Positions 54,884 through 63,829 are shown, counted from the first letter of the stretch. The stretch: 64,000 bases of DNA from Ferrithrix thermotolerans DSM 19514 (GCF_900128965.1 NZ_FQUL01000001.1:102013-166012); one strand, 5' to 3'. Numbers and translations are program-made. Notes: generated by a model not told the origin, from the letters alone.

Positions 54884-55828
54884 CTACTTCAGCATCGACA
54901 TAATTGATACAAGCTCATACCCTAGGTGTGCTGCTGCGATCGAGGTAATCTCGGCATGGTCGTAAGCGGGAGCAACCTCAACTATGTCCGCTCCAACTAT
55001 GTTTGCACCCTGCAAAGCCCTCAAGATATGCAGGAGTTCTCTTGAGGTCAATCCCCCTGCTTCAGGCGTTCCGGTTCCTGGTGCAAAAGCGGGATCAAGA
55101 ACGTCGATATCGATTGAGACATACAGAGGGGCATCATCTAGCTCTTCTCTAAGTTGCATTGCACAGTCTCTCCATCCCCTCTCCTCCACTTCGGATACCC
55201 CGATAACCCTGAAGCCAAAGCTCTCATCGTCATCTAGGTCCGAACGGTCGTACAGAGGTCCCCTGGTGCCGAGGTGGAAACATCTTTGCGAATCTAAAAG
55301 ATTTTCCTCGAAAGCTCTGCGAAAAGGCGTTCCGTGCGTATAAGGAGCTCCAAAGTAAGTGTCCCACGTATCAAGATGTGCATCGAAGTGAAGAAGAGCC
55401 ACTGAACCGTAGTGGGCAGCCATCGATCTGAGTATAGGAAGGGCTATGGTGTGGTCACCGCCAAGTGTAAGTACTCTCCTTCCCCGCCTTACATGTTCAC
55501 TTACCCTGCTCTCTATCTGACCAAGCGCCTCATCGATATTGAACGGATTGACGGCGACGTCTCCGTCATCGGCGACTTGAACATTTTTAAATGGATAGGT
55601 ATCTAAGGCTGGGTTATAGGGTCTTAGGAGTTTGGAGCCCTGTCTTATCGCACTTGGGCCAAAACGGGCTCCCGGTCTATAGGACACGCCCGCATCGAAA
55701 GGCACACCAAGGATGATCACCTGGGCGTCTTTGACCTCATCGGTCGAAGGCAAACGCGCAAAGGTGCTAGAGGTGAGAAACCTCGGAGCTACTAGAGAAT
55801 TAGGTGGGCCAAGCGGCTCTTTGTCCAT
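54884..55828 (-). CDS. Agmatinase/guanidino-hydrolase family enzyme
   Basis: A 314-residue ureohydrolase of the arginase superfamily that releases urea from a guanidino compound. The two-metal centre is complete: GGDHT near residue 122, HFDAHLDTW near 147 and [19 protein letters not shown] near 231. [15 protein letters not shown] is typical of the agmatinase/guanidinobutyrase/guanidinopropionase branch. Agmatine is the default guess; guanidinobutyrate or guanidine itself cannot be excluded. A strong SD sequence (GGGAGG, five bases before the ATG) is present. The gene is convergent with binding protein 2 and divergent from the NCS1 permease. Confidence 0.9.
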   Translation of the reverse strand: MDKEPLGPPNSLVAPRFLTSSTFARLPSTDEVKDAQVIILGVPFDAGVSYRPGARFGPSAIRQGSKLLRPYNPALDTYPFKNVQVADDGDVAVNPFNIDEALGQIESRVSEHVRRGRRVLTLGGDHTIALPILRSMAAHYGSVALLHFDAHLDTWDTYFGAPYTHGTPFRRAFEENLLDSQRCFHLGTRGPLYDRSDLDDDESFGFRVIGVSEVEERGWRDCAMQLREELDDAPLYVSIDIDVLDPAFAPGTGTPEAGGLTSRELLHILRALQGANIVGADIVEVAPAYDHAEITSIAAAHLGYELVSIMSMLK

Positions 55829-56033
55829 ATTTTCCTCCCGATGTTACACGACACTAGCTCTGACAACAATGTGTCGATCGGAAAGCTTGCTGCACTCGAC
55901 CGATACCTCATACCTCTGCCAGGTAGGCGTTATAACTTTTAAAAAAATACCAGTTTTTGAAATATTTCTAAAATACTTTGTCACACAGATTGCAACGTTC
56001 GTTTATTATAGGTCAAATCAACGTCAAGGGGGT
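55829..56033. promoter_or_regulatory. Divergent promoter region of ureohydrolase and permease
   Basis: This 205-base region serves two divergent genes. On the plus strand TATTAT near 56013-56018 is a good -10 box for the permease. The stretch 55935-55985 is strongly AT-rich (runs of A and T), as in an UP element. A guanidine (ykkC-type) riboswitch was looked for and not recognised. Confidence 0.35.
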
Positions 56034-57497
56034 ATGTTGCAGGTGGCAGACGAGATCAATATCAAGGCACCTATAGGAATAGAAAAGCACTCAATAGATT
56101 GGATTCCAGATCAAGAACGCCACGGAAAGCTATGGCACCAGGCGCCCCTTTGGTTTCTTGGTAACTTCCAGTACTTTACGATTCCAATAGGCTTCATTGG
56201 GCCCTCCCTGGGTCTATCCATCTGGTGGACCTTTGTGGCAGGGGCATTGGGAATCGTAGTGGGCACAACTTTCATGGCTTTTCACGGCTCCCAAGGACCA
56301 AAGCTGGGACTACCGCAGATGATACAGAGTCGGGCGCAGTTCGGCTACAAAGGGGTCGTCATAGTACTCTTTGCCGCTCTGTTCACCTACGTAGCCTTCA
56401 ACGTCACAGACCAGGTTCTTATGGCCCAAGGACTGTCAGGTGCATTTCACTTCAACGCTCAATTAGTGTCGTTGGTTGTGACCGTTATTGCAGCAGTCCT
56501 AGCCGTTCTAGGACACGACTGGGTACATAGGGTATTTCGTGTTCTGCTCGCTGTTTCGTTCCCTCTGATGGTAGTACTCACTATCGGTGTGATTTCAGGA
56601 CACGCTGGAGCAGTGCCCAACAAGACCCACTACGGTTTCAGCGGAGTCGGTTTCATGGCTGAGTTCTCGGCCGCTGCAGCTTACAACATAACCTACGCGC
56701 CTTACGTCTCGGACTACTCTCGATACTTGCCCGGCAAAACAAGGAGCTTATCGGTCATCTTCTCCGTCTTCTTCGGTGCGTCCACCTCGGCCATCTGGCT
56801 CATAACTTTAGGAGCTTGGCTCGCAGTTGCACTAGGAGCATCAGACGGACTCGTCGGTCTCAAGGAGGCCGGCAACAACTTCATTGGGGGTCTCGGGTCT
56901 TTGACGGCCATATTCTCAGCTGCTGCCTTGGTAGCTACTATGGGCATGAACGCCTATGGTGGTGCACTTACACTTCTCACAGGAATCGACGCTTTTCATC
57001 GCATCAAACCTTCTTTGATGAAGAGAGCAAGGGTACTGGCCGTGCTGGCCTTGACTTTGCTTTGGTACTTCGTCGGCGAGTCCATCACTGCAAATGCCGT
57101 GAATACGGTCTTTACAGCACTTACACTTATGCTTTACCTTTTAGTTCCATGGACCGCTACTAACCTCATCGACTTCTTCTTTGTCCGCAAAGGCCACTAT
57201 GCGATCTCGGAGATATTCAACCCAAAGGGCATCTATGGTTCTTGGAGTTGGAGAGGTCTTTTAGCCTACGTGGTTGGATTCCTATTCGAGATTCCCTTTA
57301 TGGTGCTTCCCCAACTCGGGCCACTTAGCTACACCGGTCCGATCGCCAAAGTGCTTTCAGGAGTCGACATCTCATGGCTTGTGGGTCTCGCTACGACAGC
57401 AATCACCTACCTTTTAGTGACAAGATCGCTTGATACGAAAGAGGAGTCATTATTGATCGCAAAGTCCAATGAAGAGCTCCAAAACTCTTTTTCTTGA
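56034..57497 (+). CDS. NCS1-family nucleobase/hydantoin-type permease
   Basis: A 487-residue inner-membrane symporter with about 12 helices. The N-terminus (IEKHSIDWIPDQERHGKLWHQAPLWFLGN, shown in part) and GTTFMAFHGSQGPKLGLPQM mark the nucleobase:cation symporter-1 family, which takes up cytosine, purines, allantoin, hydantoins or related compounds. YNITYAPYVSDYSRYLP is another family motif. ATG 56034, TTG 56037 and GTG 56043 all lie close to the GGGGG SD sequence; the frame extends far upstream but without family similarity. The substrate may be the compound hydrolysed by the neighbouring enzymes. Confidence 0.9.
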   Translation: MLQVADEINIKAPIGIEKHSIDWIPDQERHGKLWHQAPLWFLGNFQYFTIPIGFIGPSLGLSIWWTFVAGALGIVVGTTFMAFHGSQGPKLGLPQMIQSRAQFGYKGVVIVLFAALFTYVAFNVTDQVLMAQGLSGAFHFNAQLVSLVVTVIAAVLAVLGHDWVHRVFRVLLAVSFPLMVVLTIGVISGHAGAVPNKTHYGFSGVGFMAEFSAAAAYNITYAPYVSDYSRYLPGKTRSLSVIFSVFFGASTSAIWLITLGAWLAVALGASDGLVGLKEAGNNFIGGLGSLTAIFSAAALVATMGMNAYGGALTLLTGIDAFHRIKPSLMKRARVLAVLALTLLWYFVGESITANAVNTVFTALTLMLYLLVPWTATNLIDFFFVRKGHYAISEIFNPKGIYGSWSWRGLLAYVVGFLFEIPFMVLPQLGPLSYTGPIAKVLSGVDISWLVGLATTAITYLLVTRSLDTKEESLLIAKSNEELQNSFS

Positions 57498-57535
57498 CAT
57501 CTCCGTCAGTATCGGTCCATCTCTAAGGTAGTAAA

Positions 57536-58132
57536 TTGAAAGAGTTCCGAATTGGGCAGCGCCTAAGACACGCCAGAGAAAATACCCAACTCTCGCTCCA
57601 AGAGCTGTCTACGCGAACCGGCCTCTCCAAAGGTTTTTTATCGAAGGTCGAGCGAAACGAGACAACTCCATCTATCCCCTCACTCATCTCCATAGCAGAA
57701 GCGGTGGGGATCTCGATGGAAGAGTTGTTTCGAAAACCAGAGACGACCCTTGTTAGGGCGTCGGATCGACCAACGGTCACATTGCCGGGCAAGTTTGTGG
57801 TAGATACCCTTCTTACTTCAATAACAGAAAAGCGCGTCGCAGTGATTGAGACCGTCGCATCAAACAACGGCTCAGGTGGAGATCAGCTCTATAGCATCCC
57901 AAGTGACTGCGAGGTCTGTTACGTGATCCAAGGGCAGATCGAGATCAACTTAGATGGAGACCTTTACAGCCTTAGTGCTGGAGACTCCCTTACCTTCAAC
58001 GCCAAGATACCTCACACCTGGAGGTCTGTATCTAAGACTTCTCCCGCAAAAATTCTATGGATAGTGGCACCCGCGATGCCAGACCCCCTGTTCTACGCAA
58101 ATGTTCCAGAGCGCACCCAGGATCTAAAGTGA
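57536..58132 (+). CDS. XRE-family regulator with cupin sensor domain
   Basis: A 198-residue regulator. Residues 5-62 form a helix-turn-helix of the XRE type (QLSLQELSTRTGLSKGFLSK, then NETTPSIPSLISIAEAVGIS). Residues 110-190 form a cupin barrel (CEVCYVIQGQIEINLDGDLY; SAGDSLTFNAKIPHTW) that may bind a small effector. Regulators of this layout commonly control amino-acid, polyamine (PuuR-like) or nucleobase metabolism. TTG start. The stop codon overlaps the hydrolase start by four bases, so the regulator and the enzyme are made together. Confidence 0.9.
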   Translation: MKEFRIGQRLRHARENTQLSLQELSTRTGLSKGFLSKVERNETTPSIPSLISIAEAVGISMEELFRKPETTLVRASDRPTVTLPGKFVVDTLLTSITEKRVAVIETVASNNGSGGDQLYSIPSDCEVCYVIQGQIEINLDGDLYSLSAGDSLTFNAKIPHTWRSVSKTSPAKILWIVAPAMPDPLFYANVPERTQDLK

Positions 58133-59817
58133 CTCTAACCGTTGCTGCGGTGCAACTTTGCCAAGCCTCAAGAAATACGGAAACTAGTCTCCGCAAGGCA
58201 CTTAGCTACATCGAGGTTGCTGCTCAGGCAGGAGCACAACTAGTCGTACTACCAGAGTTGTTTAGAACCGGATATCTCTTCGAAAGCTACGAAGACGCCC
58301 TCCCCTTCGCCGAACCATGCCACGGCAATACCTTCTGCTCGGTTCTGGGAGTCGCAAAGAGGCTGCAAGTGACCGTCGTTTACGGATACATGGAGTTAGA
58401 AGAAGATACAGGTCTGCTGTATAACTCAGCCTCTGTGGTAGACGAAAGCGGGCTGGTTGCCAACTACAGAAAACTTCATCTCTTCAGCGCCGATACCACT
58501 TGGGCAACCGTCGGGGACCAACTTCCTCCAACCTTTGAGGTCGCCGGCGTTAGCGCAACGGTAGCGATCTGCGCGGACATTGAATTCCCAGAGAGCTTCA
58601 TCCTTCCATCAGCAGACAAGAGGCCCGCAGTTATATGTCTACCGACAGCGTGGGTCGACGAACCAGCACCCGCCTCGCAGTGGTGGCTCAGAGCGAAGGA
58701 AATGAACTGCTACGTTGTTGCAGCTGATCTCAGCGGCGTGGAAAAAGATGTTCGCTACTCAGGAGGAAGCTGCGTAATCTCCGACACAGGGACGGTAGTG
58801 GATATAGTTAGTGAATGCGAAGGTCTCGCTCTCGCAGCTATCGAACCTCGCTCGACGCAGATCAAAGTTTCACACCAAGATCTCAGCCCGAAACTCTTCT
58901 TAGCTCCATATGACTTTACATCCAATATCCTTAGAGATAGGATTCCATCACCTATCAGTCCACCTGGCTATAGAGCAATAGGGTGTTTCTCCTTTCCAAC
59001 GAATATGGAGTGGCAAGGCACAACGCCGATTGAGTCCATTTCATCGGTCACTTTGGCCCATATAGATCAAGACAGCTCCGACAGATCAACAGCTCCCGAG
59101 TTGTTAGTGATAGCTATAGGTCCGTTGCCAAGCATTGATCAAAAAGGACAAAGTGGGATTGAGCTAGAGTTTCAAAAAGAGGCCGAGAAACTAATTAGTT
59201 CGTCCACCTACAGCGACGTGGTGATCGTATTTCCAGCTCCGAACCAAACAGATCAGCGACCGCAATATGTACATGCAGGTCGAAACGCAACCAGGTTCAC
59301 CAAAGAAGGTACTATCGAACTGCTAGAACCATACCTGAAGATCAAGGTAATCACGGTGGATGAGCTATGTACTTGGGAGCCTGCACGTCTTTTTGCATTG
59401 GAAGGCGGGCACATGATAGTTGCGATAGGGAAAGAGAGTCCAGACTTTTCATCACAACCAAGACCTGCTCACCTCTGTGATCCGTATTGCAGTGATGGAT
59501 ACCCCCATGATCTCTCAGTTGGAAGGGTGCGCGCCGGAGAGAACAATCTAATTGTATTAGTGGCAACATCTTTAGCGACTAACGAAGTGTCCTCACAATC
59601 AGGCGTATTTGGACCCGACCATACAAGGGTCCCACTACAAGAACACTCGCTCTATATGAGTAATGAAGTCTTAGCCTTTCACCGATACATCCTTGAACCT
59701 GGGTCGAATGACCTTGTTTGCCTGAGCGAAAAGCCTTACTTACGACGTCGCAAACCAACCGTCTACGCTACCGCCCTTGGCCCAAAAAGTTACTATAGAT
59801 ATGGTCCAAAGCAATAG
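58129..59817 (+). CDS. Two-domain nitrilase-superfamily hydrolase
   Basis: A 562-residue protein. The N-terminal domain (1-270) is an intact carbon-nitrogen hydrolase with the Glu-Lys-Cys triad: Glu43 in LPELF, Lys115 in YRKLHLF, Cys148 in VAICADIEFPE. It should split an amide, carbamoyl or nitrile bond. The C-terminal half (about 330-545) looks like a second, degenerate copy: VVIVFPAPN, ARLFALEGGHMIVA and RAGENNLIVLVAT...SGVFGPDH follow the nitrilase order, but the triad residues are not found. The GTG start overlaps the XRE-cupin gene by four bases. The substrate is unknown; the permease and ureohydrolase next door suggest an organic nitrogen source. Confidence 0.85.
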   Translation: MTLTVAAVQLCQASRNTETSLRKALSYIEVAAQAGAQLVVLPELFRTGYLFESYEDALPFAEPCHGNTFCSVLGVAKRLQVTVVYGYMELEEDTGLLYNSASVVDESGLVANYRKLHLFSADTTWATVGDQLPPTFEVAGVSATVAICADIEFPESFILPSADKRPAVICLPTAWVDEPAPASQWWLRAKEMNCYVVAADLSGVEKDVRYSGGSCVISDTGTVVDIVSECEGLALAAIEPRSTQIKVSHQDLSPKLFLAPYDFTSNILRDRIPSPISPPGYRAIGCFSFPTNMEWQGTTPIESISSVTLAHIDQDSSDRSTAPELLVIAIGPLPSIDQKGQSGIELEFQKEAEKLISSSTYSDVVIVFPAPNQTDQRPQYVHAGRNATRFTKEGTIELLEPYLKIKVITVDELCTWEPARLFALEGGHMIVAIGKESPDFSSQPRPAHLCDPYCSDGYPHDLSVGRVRAGENNLIVLVATSLATNEVSSQSGVFGPDHTRVPLQEHSLYMSNEVLAFHRYILEPGSNDLVCLSEKPYLRRRKPTVYATALGPKSYYRYGPKQ

Positions 59818-60162
59818 CCAAAGAAGGACCAAAGACTATTGGGAGGACGTTCCAGATCGAGGACCCCTTGTTGTTCAACATCCTATGTCGAGCCGTGTGT
59901 TTGATCCATCAGATCTATAGATTCTCCTTGAGAGACACTTCCAAGGTCTGAGCTAGAAGAACCATTACGAAGTTGCCACTATGAAACAGCTTTGACGCAA
60001 TGCGCCGGTAGGAGCACAAAGCACACGAGCCGTTTTGGACTTGGGTCATTTAGGCGTGACGTTAACAAAGACATGATGTTCCAAGGACCGGTCCACTAAA
60101 CACTACCCTGCAAACGGTAAAGGTGTATGTCAGCTCAGAGACGCCACCGGGTGTCTAGTTGC
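59818..60162. other. Gap with a hairpin after the malate synthase gene
   Basis: No gene was found in these 345 bases. At 60139-60156 AGACGCC and GGTGTCT form a seven-pair stem with a four-base loop (one G-U pair on the plus strand), directly after the malate synthase stop codon on the minus strand. It may be a weak terminator; no U-tract follows. Confidence 0.35.
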
Positions 60163-61734
60163 CTAATTCTTGGTATACCGGTACGCTACAGTTGTAAGGA
60201 AGTCCGGCAACTCGGAAGAGAGAGCCACTTCGCGCAGGATCTGTGCAGCTGTCCTTACCGTCTCATCTGAACCTAGCATCTGCACCTCTTGATCGATGAG
60301 GTTTTCAACTACCGAGCTTTCAACCCTTACACCCTCTGCAAGTTCGACTGAGTTGTTGACCCATTGCCAGATCTGCGAACGCGCTATCTCGGCGGTTGCC
60401 GCATCCTCCATTAGGTTGTAGATAGCCACCGCACCTTGACCTTTGAGCCAGGAGGTGATGTACCTCAACGAGACCGAGACGTCATTTGTTAGCCCCTCCA
60501 TCGTCATCGTAGCTCCGTTGAAGTTTATATCACTAAGTTCACTCTCTCTTACAACAACGTCGTCCCGCAAGACCTGTAGCTGGTTGGGCCGACCCTTTAG
60601 ACCGCTTGAAAACACCTCCATACACACAGGTACCAGATCGGGATGCGCAACCCAAGATCCGTCGAAGCCTTGTTGTAACTCGCGACTTTTATCTGATCTC
60701 ACTCTTTCAAGCGCTGACTCATTTACCGCAGGATCTTTCCTTGAGGGAATGAACGCAGCCATCCCGCCGATAGCGTAAGCGCCTCTTCGGTGGCAACTTT
60801 GCACCAAAAGGTCGCAGTAGGCTCTCATGAAGGGCACATCCATTGTGACGGAGTTCCTATCGGGTAGCAGATATCTCGATCCCAGCTTGCCGTAGGTCTT
60901 GATAAACGAGAAAAGATAGTCCCATCTACCTGCGTTCATGCCTACAATCCAGTTACGCAGTTCATACAAGATCTCATCGATCTCAAAGACAGCCGGAAAG
61001 GTCTCCAACAAGACAGTCACCTTTATCGTTGAATGCTTTAAATCAAACCAGCGTTCAGAAAACTCAAAGATCTCGGCCCAAAGTTTAGCTTCTTCGCCGG
61101 ACTCTAGTTTGGGCAGGTAGAAGTATGGACCTGACCCGATGGACTCTAGTTGCTTGTAGTTGTGGACTAGATACAAACCAAAATCGAACAAAGCTCCGGC
61201 GATGGGATCTCCATCGACCAGCAAGTGGCGCTCCAAGAGGTGCCATCCCCTGGGTCGGATGATGAGAGTCGCAAGCTCATCGCCCAACGCATAGCTCTTG
61301 CCTGACCCATTTTCGAAGGTCAAGGTACGGCGGATCGCTTGTTGCAACGTGATCTGACCGCTGACCATGTTCGAGAGACTCGGGGCATTTGAATCCTCGA
61401 AGTCCGCCATGAAAACGTCAGCTCCCGAATTTAGAGCATTTATAACCATTTTTGCATCTGTGGGCCCCGTTATCTCGACTCGACGCAACAGCAGGTCTTC
61501 GGGGATCTCAGCCGTCTTCCACTCAGAGTCAGTTCGCGCCCTTGAGTGTTCATCGAAGTGAAACCTTTCTCCCGAGCGAAGAGCTTCATTCCTCAATAGG
61601 CGTTTCGCTAAAAGACTTTGCCGCTTGGAGCTGAACGCTCCGTGCAACGCCTCCAAGAACACTAACGCTTCGTCTGTGAATAAGCGACCCAAGGCCTCAT
61701 CATCTACGCCAGAACGTATTAGCTCTATCGCCAA
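60163..61734 (-). CDS. aceB: Malate synthase A
   Basis: The second glyoxylate-shunt enzyme, joining glyoxylate and acetyl-CoA to malate. The 523-residue protein is of the A type. It shows MADFEDSNAPSLSNMVSGQ with the metal ligands, IIRPRGWHLLERHLLVDG, TVLLETFPAVFEIDEILYEL and AIGGMAAFIPSRKDP. Translation starts at TTG (61732-61734) with GGAGG five bases upstream. It is divergent from an IclR regulator, with a palindrome between them. No isocitrate lyase gene is in the window, so the glyoxylate could also come from purine or allantoin breakdown. Confidence 0.95.
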   Translation of the reverse strand: MAIELIRSGVDDEALGRLFTDEALVFLEALHGAFSSKRQSLLAKRLLRNEALRSGERFHFDEHSRARTDSEWKTAEIPEDLLLRRVEITGPTDAKMVINALNSGADVFMADFEDSNAPSLSNMVSGQITLQQAIRRTLTFENGSGKSYALGDELATLIIRPRGWHLLERHLLVDGDPIAGALFDFGLYLVHNYKQLESIGSGPYFYLPKLESGEEAKLWAEIFEFSERWFDLKHSTIKVTVLLETFPAVFEIDEILYELRNWIVGMNAGRWDYLFSFIKTYGKLGSRYLLPDRNSVTMDVPFMRAYCDLLVQSCHRRGAYAIGGMAAFIPSRKDPAVNESALERVRSDKSRELQQGFDGSWVAHPDLVPVCMEVFSSGLKGRPNQLQVLRDDVVVRESELSDINFNGATMTMEGLTNDVSVSLRYITSWLKGQGAVAIYNLMEDAATAEIARSQIWQWVNNSVELAEGVRVESSVVENLIDQEVQMLGSDETVRTAAQILREVALSSELPDFLTTVAYRYTKN

Positions 61735-61752
61735 GGCGACCTCCTGCTCTTT

Positions 61753-61769
61753 GTTTCAATAATTGAAAC
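61753..61769. promoter_or_regulatory. Palindromic operator between aceB and the IclR gene
   Basis: GTTTCAAT-A-ATTGAAAC is a perfect palindrome with eight-base arms around one base, 19 bases before the aceB start and 14 before the regulator start. Its TTTCAA...TTGAAA form resembles IclR-family sites. Binding here would block both divergent promoters. Confidence 0.65.
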
Positions 61770-61783
61770 TATAGTTTTACATA

Positions 61784-62593
61784 ATGGACAAGTCTACTGA
61801 ACCCACGTCACTATCCGAACCCTCGCTCGTAGTTGGCACATTAGCGAGGGGTCTCAAAGTGCTGTCTTATGTAATTCGCAACGGACCATCGACAAATGGC
61901 GAGATAGCAACAGCGCTCCGCCTACCCAAAGCAACGGTTCATCGCCTTGTACAGGTTCTGACGGACCAAGGCTTTCTAGTTGAACTGGATAGTAGAAGCT
62001 ACACAGTAGGAGTACCATTCATTCTCGCTCAAGAGCAGCTTCAAAACAACACTTTAGGGTTGTTCAAGCCGCTTTTAGAGTCAGTAGCAACGCGCTCTGG
62101 GGAGGCCGCAAATCTAGCTGTTCTGAACGGAAATATGGCTCTTTACCTGAGCTCTGTCCGGGCACGCCATCTCCTCGGAACCTTCACTAACCCCGGAAAC
62201 ACAGTTCCACTGCACGCAACCGGAGTAGGCAAGGCGCTACTAGCTTCGCTCGGAGAACAGGCGCCGAGACAATTGATACCCTCTTTGTCTCTGGAGCGAT
62301 ACAGCAAAGCTACGATAACCTCCGCCGAAGGTCTCCTGGGTGAGATATTGAAGATCGGCAACACTGGTCTGGCTTTTGACAACGAAGAGTACACGCCTGG
62401 CGTACGTTGTGTCGCAACCTGGATTAGATTAGGCAAAGTAAGCTTTGGGATCTCGATCTCCGGCCCTGTGCAGCGCATTGATCGAGATCGCATGAAAGAG
62501 CTATCAGAGATCTTGAAGGACTCCTCAACTAACTTTTGTAGACGTGTTCATGGAGCTGTCTCTCACTGGACCGATTCAGACCAGTTCTCCTAA
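61784..62593 (+). CDS. IclR-family transcription regulator
   Basis: A 269-residue regulator. The N-terminal winged helix (about 18-78) contains GPSTNGEIATALRLPKATVH and RLVQVLTDQGFLVELDS. The C-terminal effector domain (about 90-255) has VPLHATGVGKALLAS and TGLAFDNEEYTPGVRCVA, as in IclR, AllR and KdgR. It is divergent from malate synthase and probably represses it in response to glyoxylate, pyruvate or a related acid. TATAGT at 61770-61775 lies eight bases before the ATG, with no SD sequence, so the mRNA may be leaderless. Confidence 0.93.
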   Translation: MDKSTEPTSLSEPSLVVGTLARGLKVLSYVIRNGPSTNGEIATALRLPKATVHRLVQVLTDQGFLVELDSRSYTVGVPFILAQEQLQNNTLGLFKPLLESVATRSGEAANLAVLNGNMALYLSSVRARHLLGTFTNPGNTVPLHATGVGKALLASLGEQAPRQLIPSLSLERYSKATITSAEGLLGEILKIGNTGLAFDNEEYTPGVRCVATWIRLGKVSFGISISGPVQRIDRDRMKELSEILKDSSTNFCRRVHGAVSHWTDSDQFS

Positions 62594-62890
62594 ATCTTTA
62601 CAGATGGCAGAGCTCTTTGCTCGAGAGATGGCAAACGAAGAACGATGCGAACAGTAGCCGTCGACCACCCACATACTACAGCCGTGACGCCATTGGTCCC
62701 AAGCGCCTCTGGCTGAGACGACTCGCAATCACGAACCTACATAAAACCAAGTGTCTAGATGGATCAGATCGGCTGATGTTTTATTCAACCTCTACCAAGT
62801 CCACTCTCATCCAGATGAATTCGTATTCCAGGAACTTCCTAAATAAAACTCTCAGAAAAGCCACCGTCGCCGGCACGGTATCTTGTAATC
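62594..62890. other. Gap before the HD-domain gene
   Basis: About 300 bases without a supported gene; a frame crossing it shows no family motif and runs into the HD gene. TATCTT at 62879-62884 may be the -10 box of the HD gene, again too close to the ATG for a leader. Confidence 0.3.
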
Positions 62891-63442
62891 ATGAGAATCG
62901 ACCAAGCACGTACATTAGCCGAGGAGCACTCCAAGGGAGGCGAAGAACGTTTTTGGCGAATTCAAAAAGTAGTGGACCTTGCCAATAACCTGGCAGAGAC
63001 CATCATCACAGGTCAACAAGACGGAGAGACTCTTATCAAAGCCGCTTGGTTACACGACATTGGGCGCTCGTTTGCGCTCGTGAAGACTGGGCTCTACTTC
63101 TTGGACGGCGCCATGTTTCTAGAGGAGATGGGAGAAATAAAGCTCGCCCAGCTAGTAGCGAACTGTTCATTTTCTAAAGAAGAAGCCGAGATCGTTGGGC
63201 TTGGCTTGGAGCTTGAAAGATTTCCCTACCACAAAAGTCTCGTCTCGGACTGTCTTAGCTACTGTGACCTCTCTATCGATGATAGGGGTAAAAGGGTGAT
63301 GTTGAGCGATAAGGTAGCGAGCATCAAAGAGAGATACGGGGATAACAGCAGCACCTACCTAGCCCTTACCAAAGCCTTACCACGAATGAAGGAGGTTTTC
63401 CTCGAAGTGGAGACGCTGGTTCGAAGAGAAGCAAGTCTTTAG
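62891..63442 (+). CDS. HD-domain protein with several metal ligands replaced
   Basis: A 183-residue protein related to the actinobacterial HD-domain phosphohydrolases. AAWLHDIGRS (His55-Asp56) and TGLYFLDGAMFLEE follow the order AAWLHDIGY...TGFHPLDGA of that group, and LSYCDLS near 142 fits the distal aspartate. However, the first histidine is replaced (WRIQKVV where AH.x.GVA is usual), the FHPLDG histidine is Tyr/Phe, and the AHHS pair is NCS. With only the HD doublet and one Asp left, hydrolase activity is doubtful. No operon partner was identified. Confidence 0.7.
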   Translation: MRIDQARTLAEEHSKGGEERFWRIQKVVDLANNLAETIITGQQDGETLIKAAWLHDIGRSFALVKTGLYFLDGAMFLEEMGEIKLAQLVANCSFSKEEAEIVGLGLELERFPYHKSLVSDCLSYCDLSIDDRGKRVMLSDKVASIKERYGDNSSTYLALTKALPRMKEVFLEVETLVRREASL

Positions 63443-63486
63443 AAAAGGATCAAACTATTCGTACCCCACCTAGACCTGAACTCTAA

Positions 63487-63690
63487 TCAGTCTCCAACAA
63501 ATAGAGCTATAGGTGGATCTGTATGACCCGAGGCTGATCTGTAAGCCTTACACTCTTTAAAATGTGGGTCAACCATCACCGTCCACCTGGGGCAGTAAGC
63601 CTCGCACACCTCTAACGAATCTAGGTTTGCCAGCAATGGGCTTCGACCGTTGCATCTAAGTGAGCAGTAGTGCGCATCATCAGATGCACC
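63487..63690 (-). pseudogene. Possible 3' remnant of a gene next to an insertion element
   Basis: The frame ends at 63487 and reads back as a cysteine-rich segment (YCSLRCNGRSP, CEAYCPRWTVMVDPHFKECK) with host-like base composition. Upstream of about 63690 it enters the G+C-rich insertion element, so any original start has been lost. No family is recognised. It may be the tail of an interrupted gene or chance coding. Confidence 0.3.
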
Positions 63691-63829
63691 CCTCGCAGGG
63701 TTCCTCTGCCTGCCGGGAGCAGGTTTTGGTTCTCGCCTCATCGGCCGCGGCCTCGACGAAGTCGAGGTCTTATGCAGCCTCGCCCGGTGGTCGGTGACCC
63801 GGCCATCGGACCTGCCGTCTGTGCCACCT
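63690..63829 (-). ncRNA. Probable omega RNA and right end of the insertion element
   Basis: Immediately downstream of the tnpB stop on the minus strand lies a G+C-rich, highly structured stretch. GCCACCT/AGGTGGC (63823-63838) spans the stop codon, and CCTCGAC-GAA-GTCGAGG (63751-63767) is a perfect seven-pair hairpin. In IS200/IS605 and IS607 elements this place encodes the omega RNA that guides TnpB, and the guide is taken from the DNA just beyond the element. The right boundary, near 63690, is inferred from the change in composition. Confidence 0.45.

Noticed and set aside
55829..56033. Guanidine (ykkC-type) riboswitch before the ureohydrolase or permease
   Set aside because: The conserved loop sequences were not seen; only AT-rich promoter-like DNA is present.
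62617..62988. Plus-strand frame of 123 codons before the HD gene
   Set aside because: It overlaps the HD gene by nearly 100 bases in another frame and has no family similarity.
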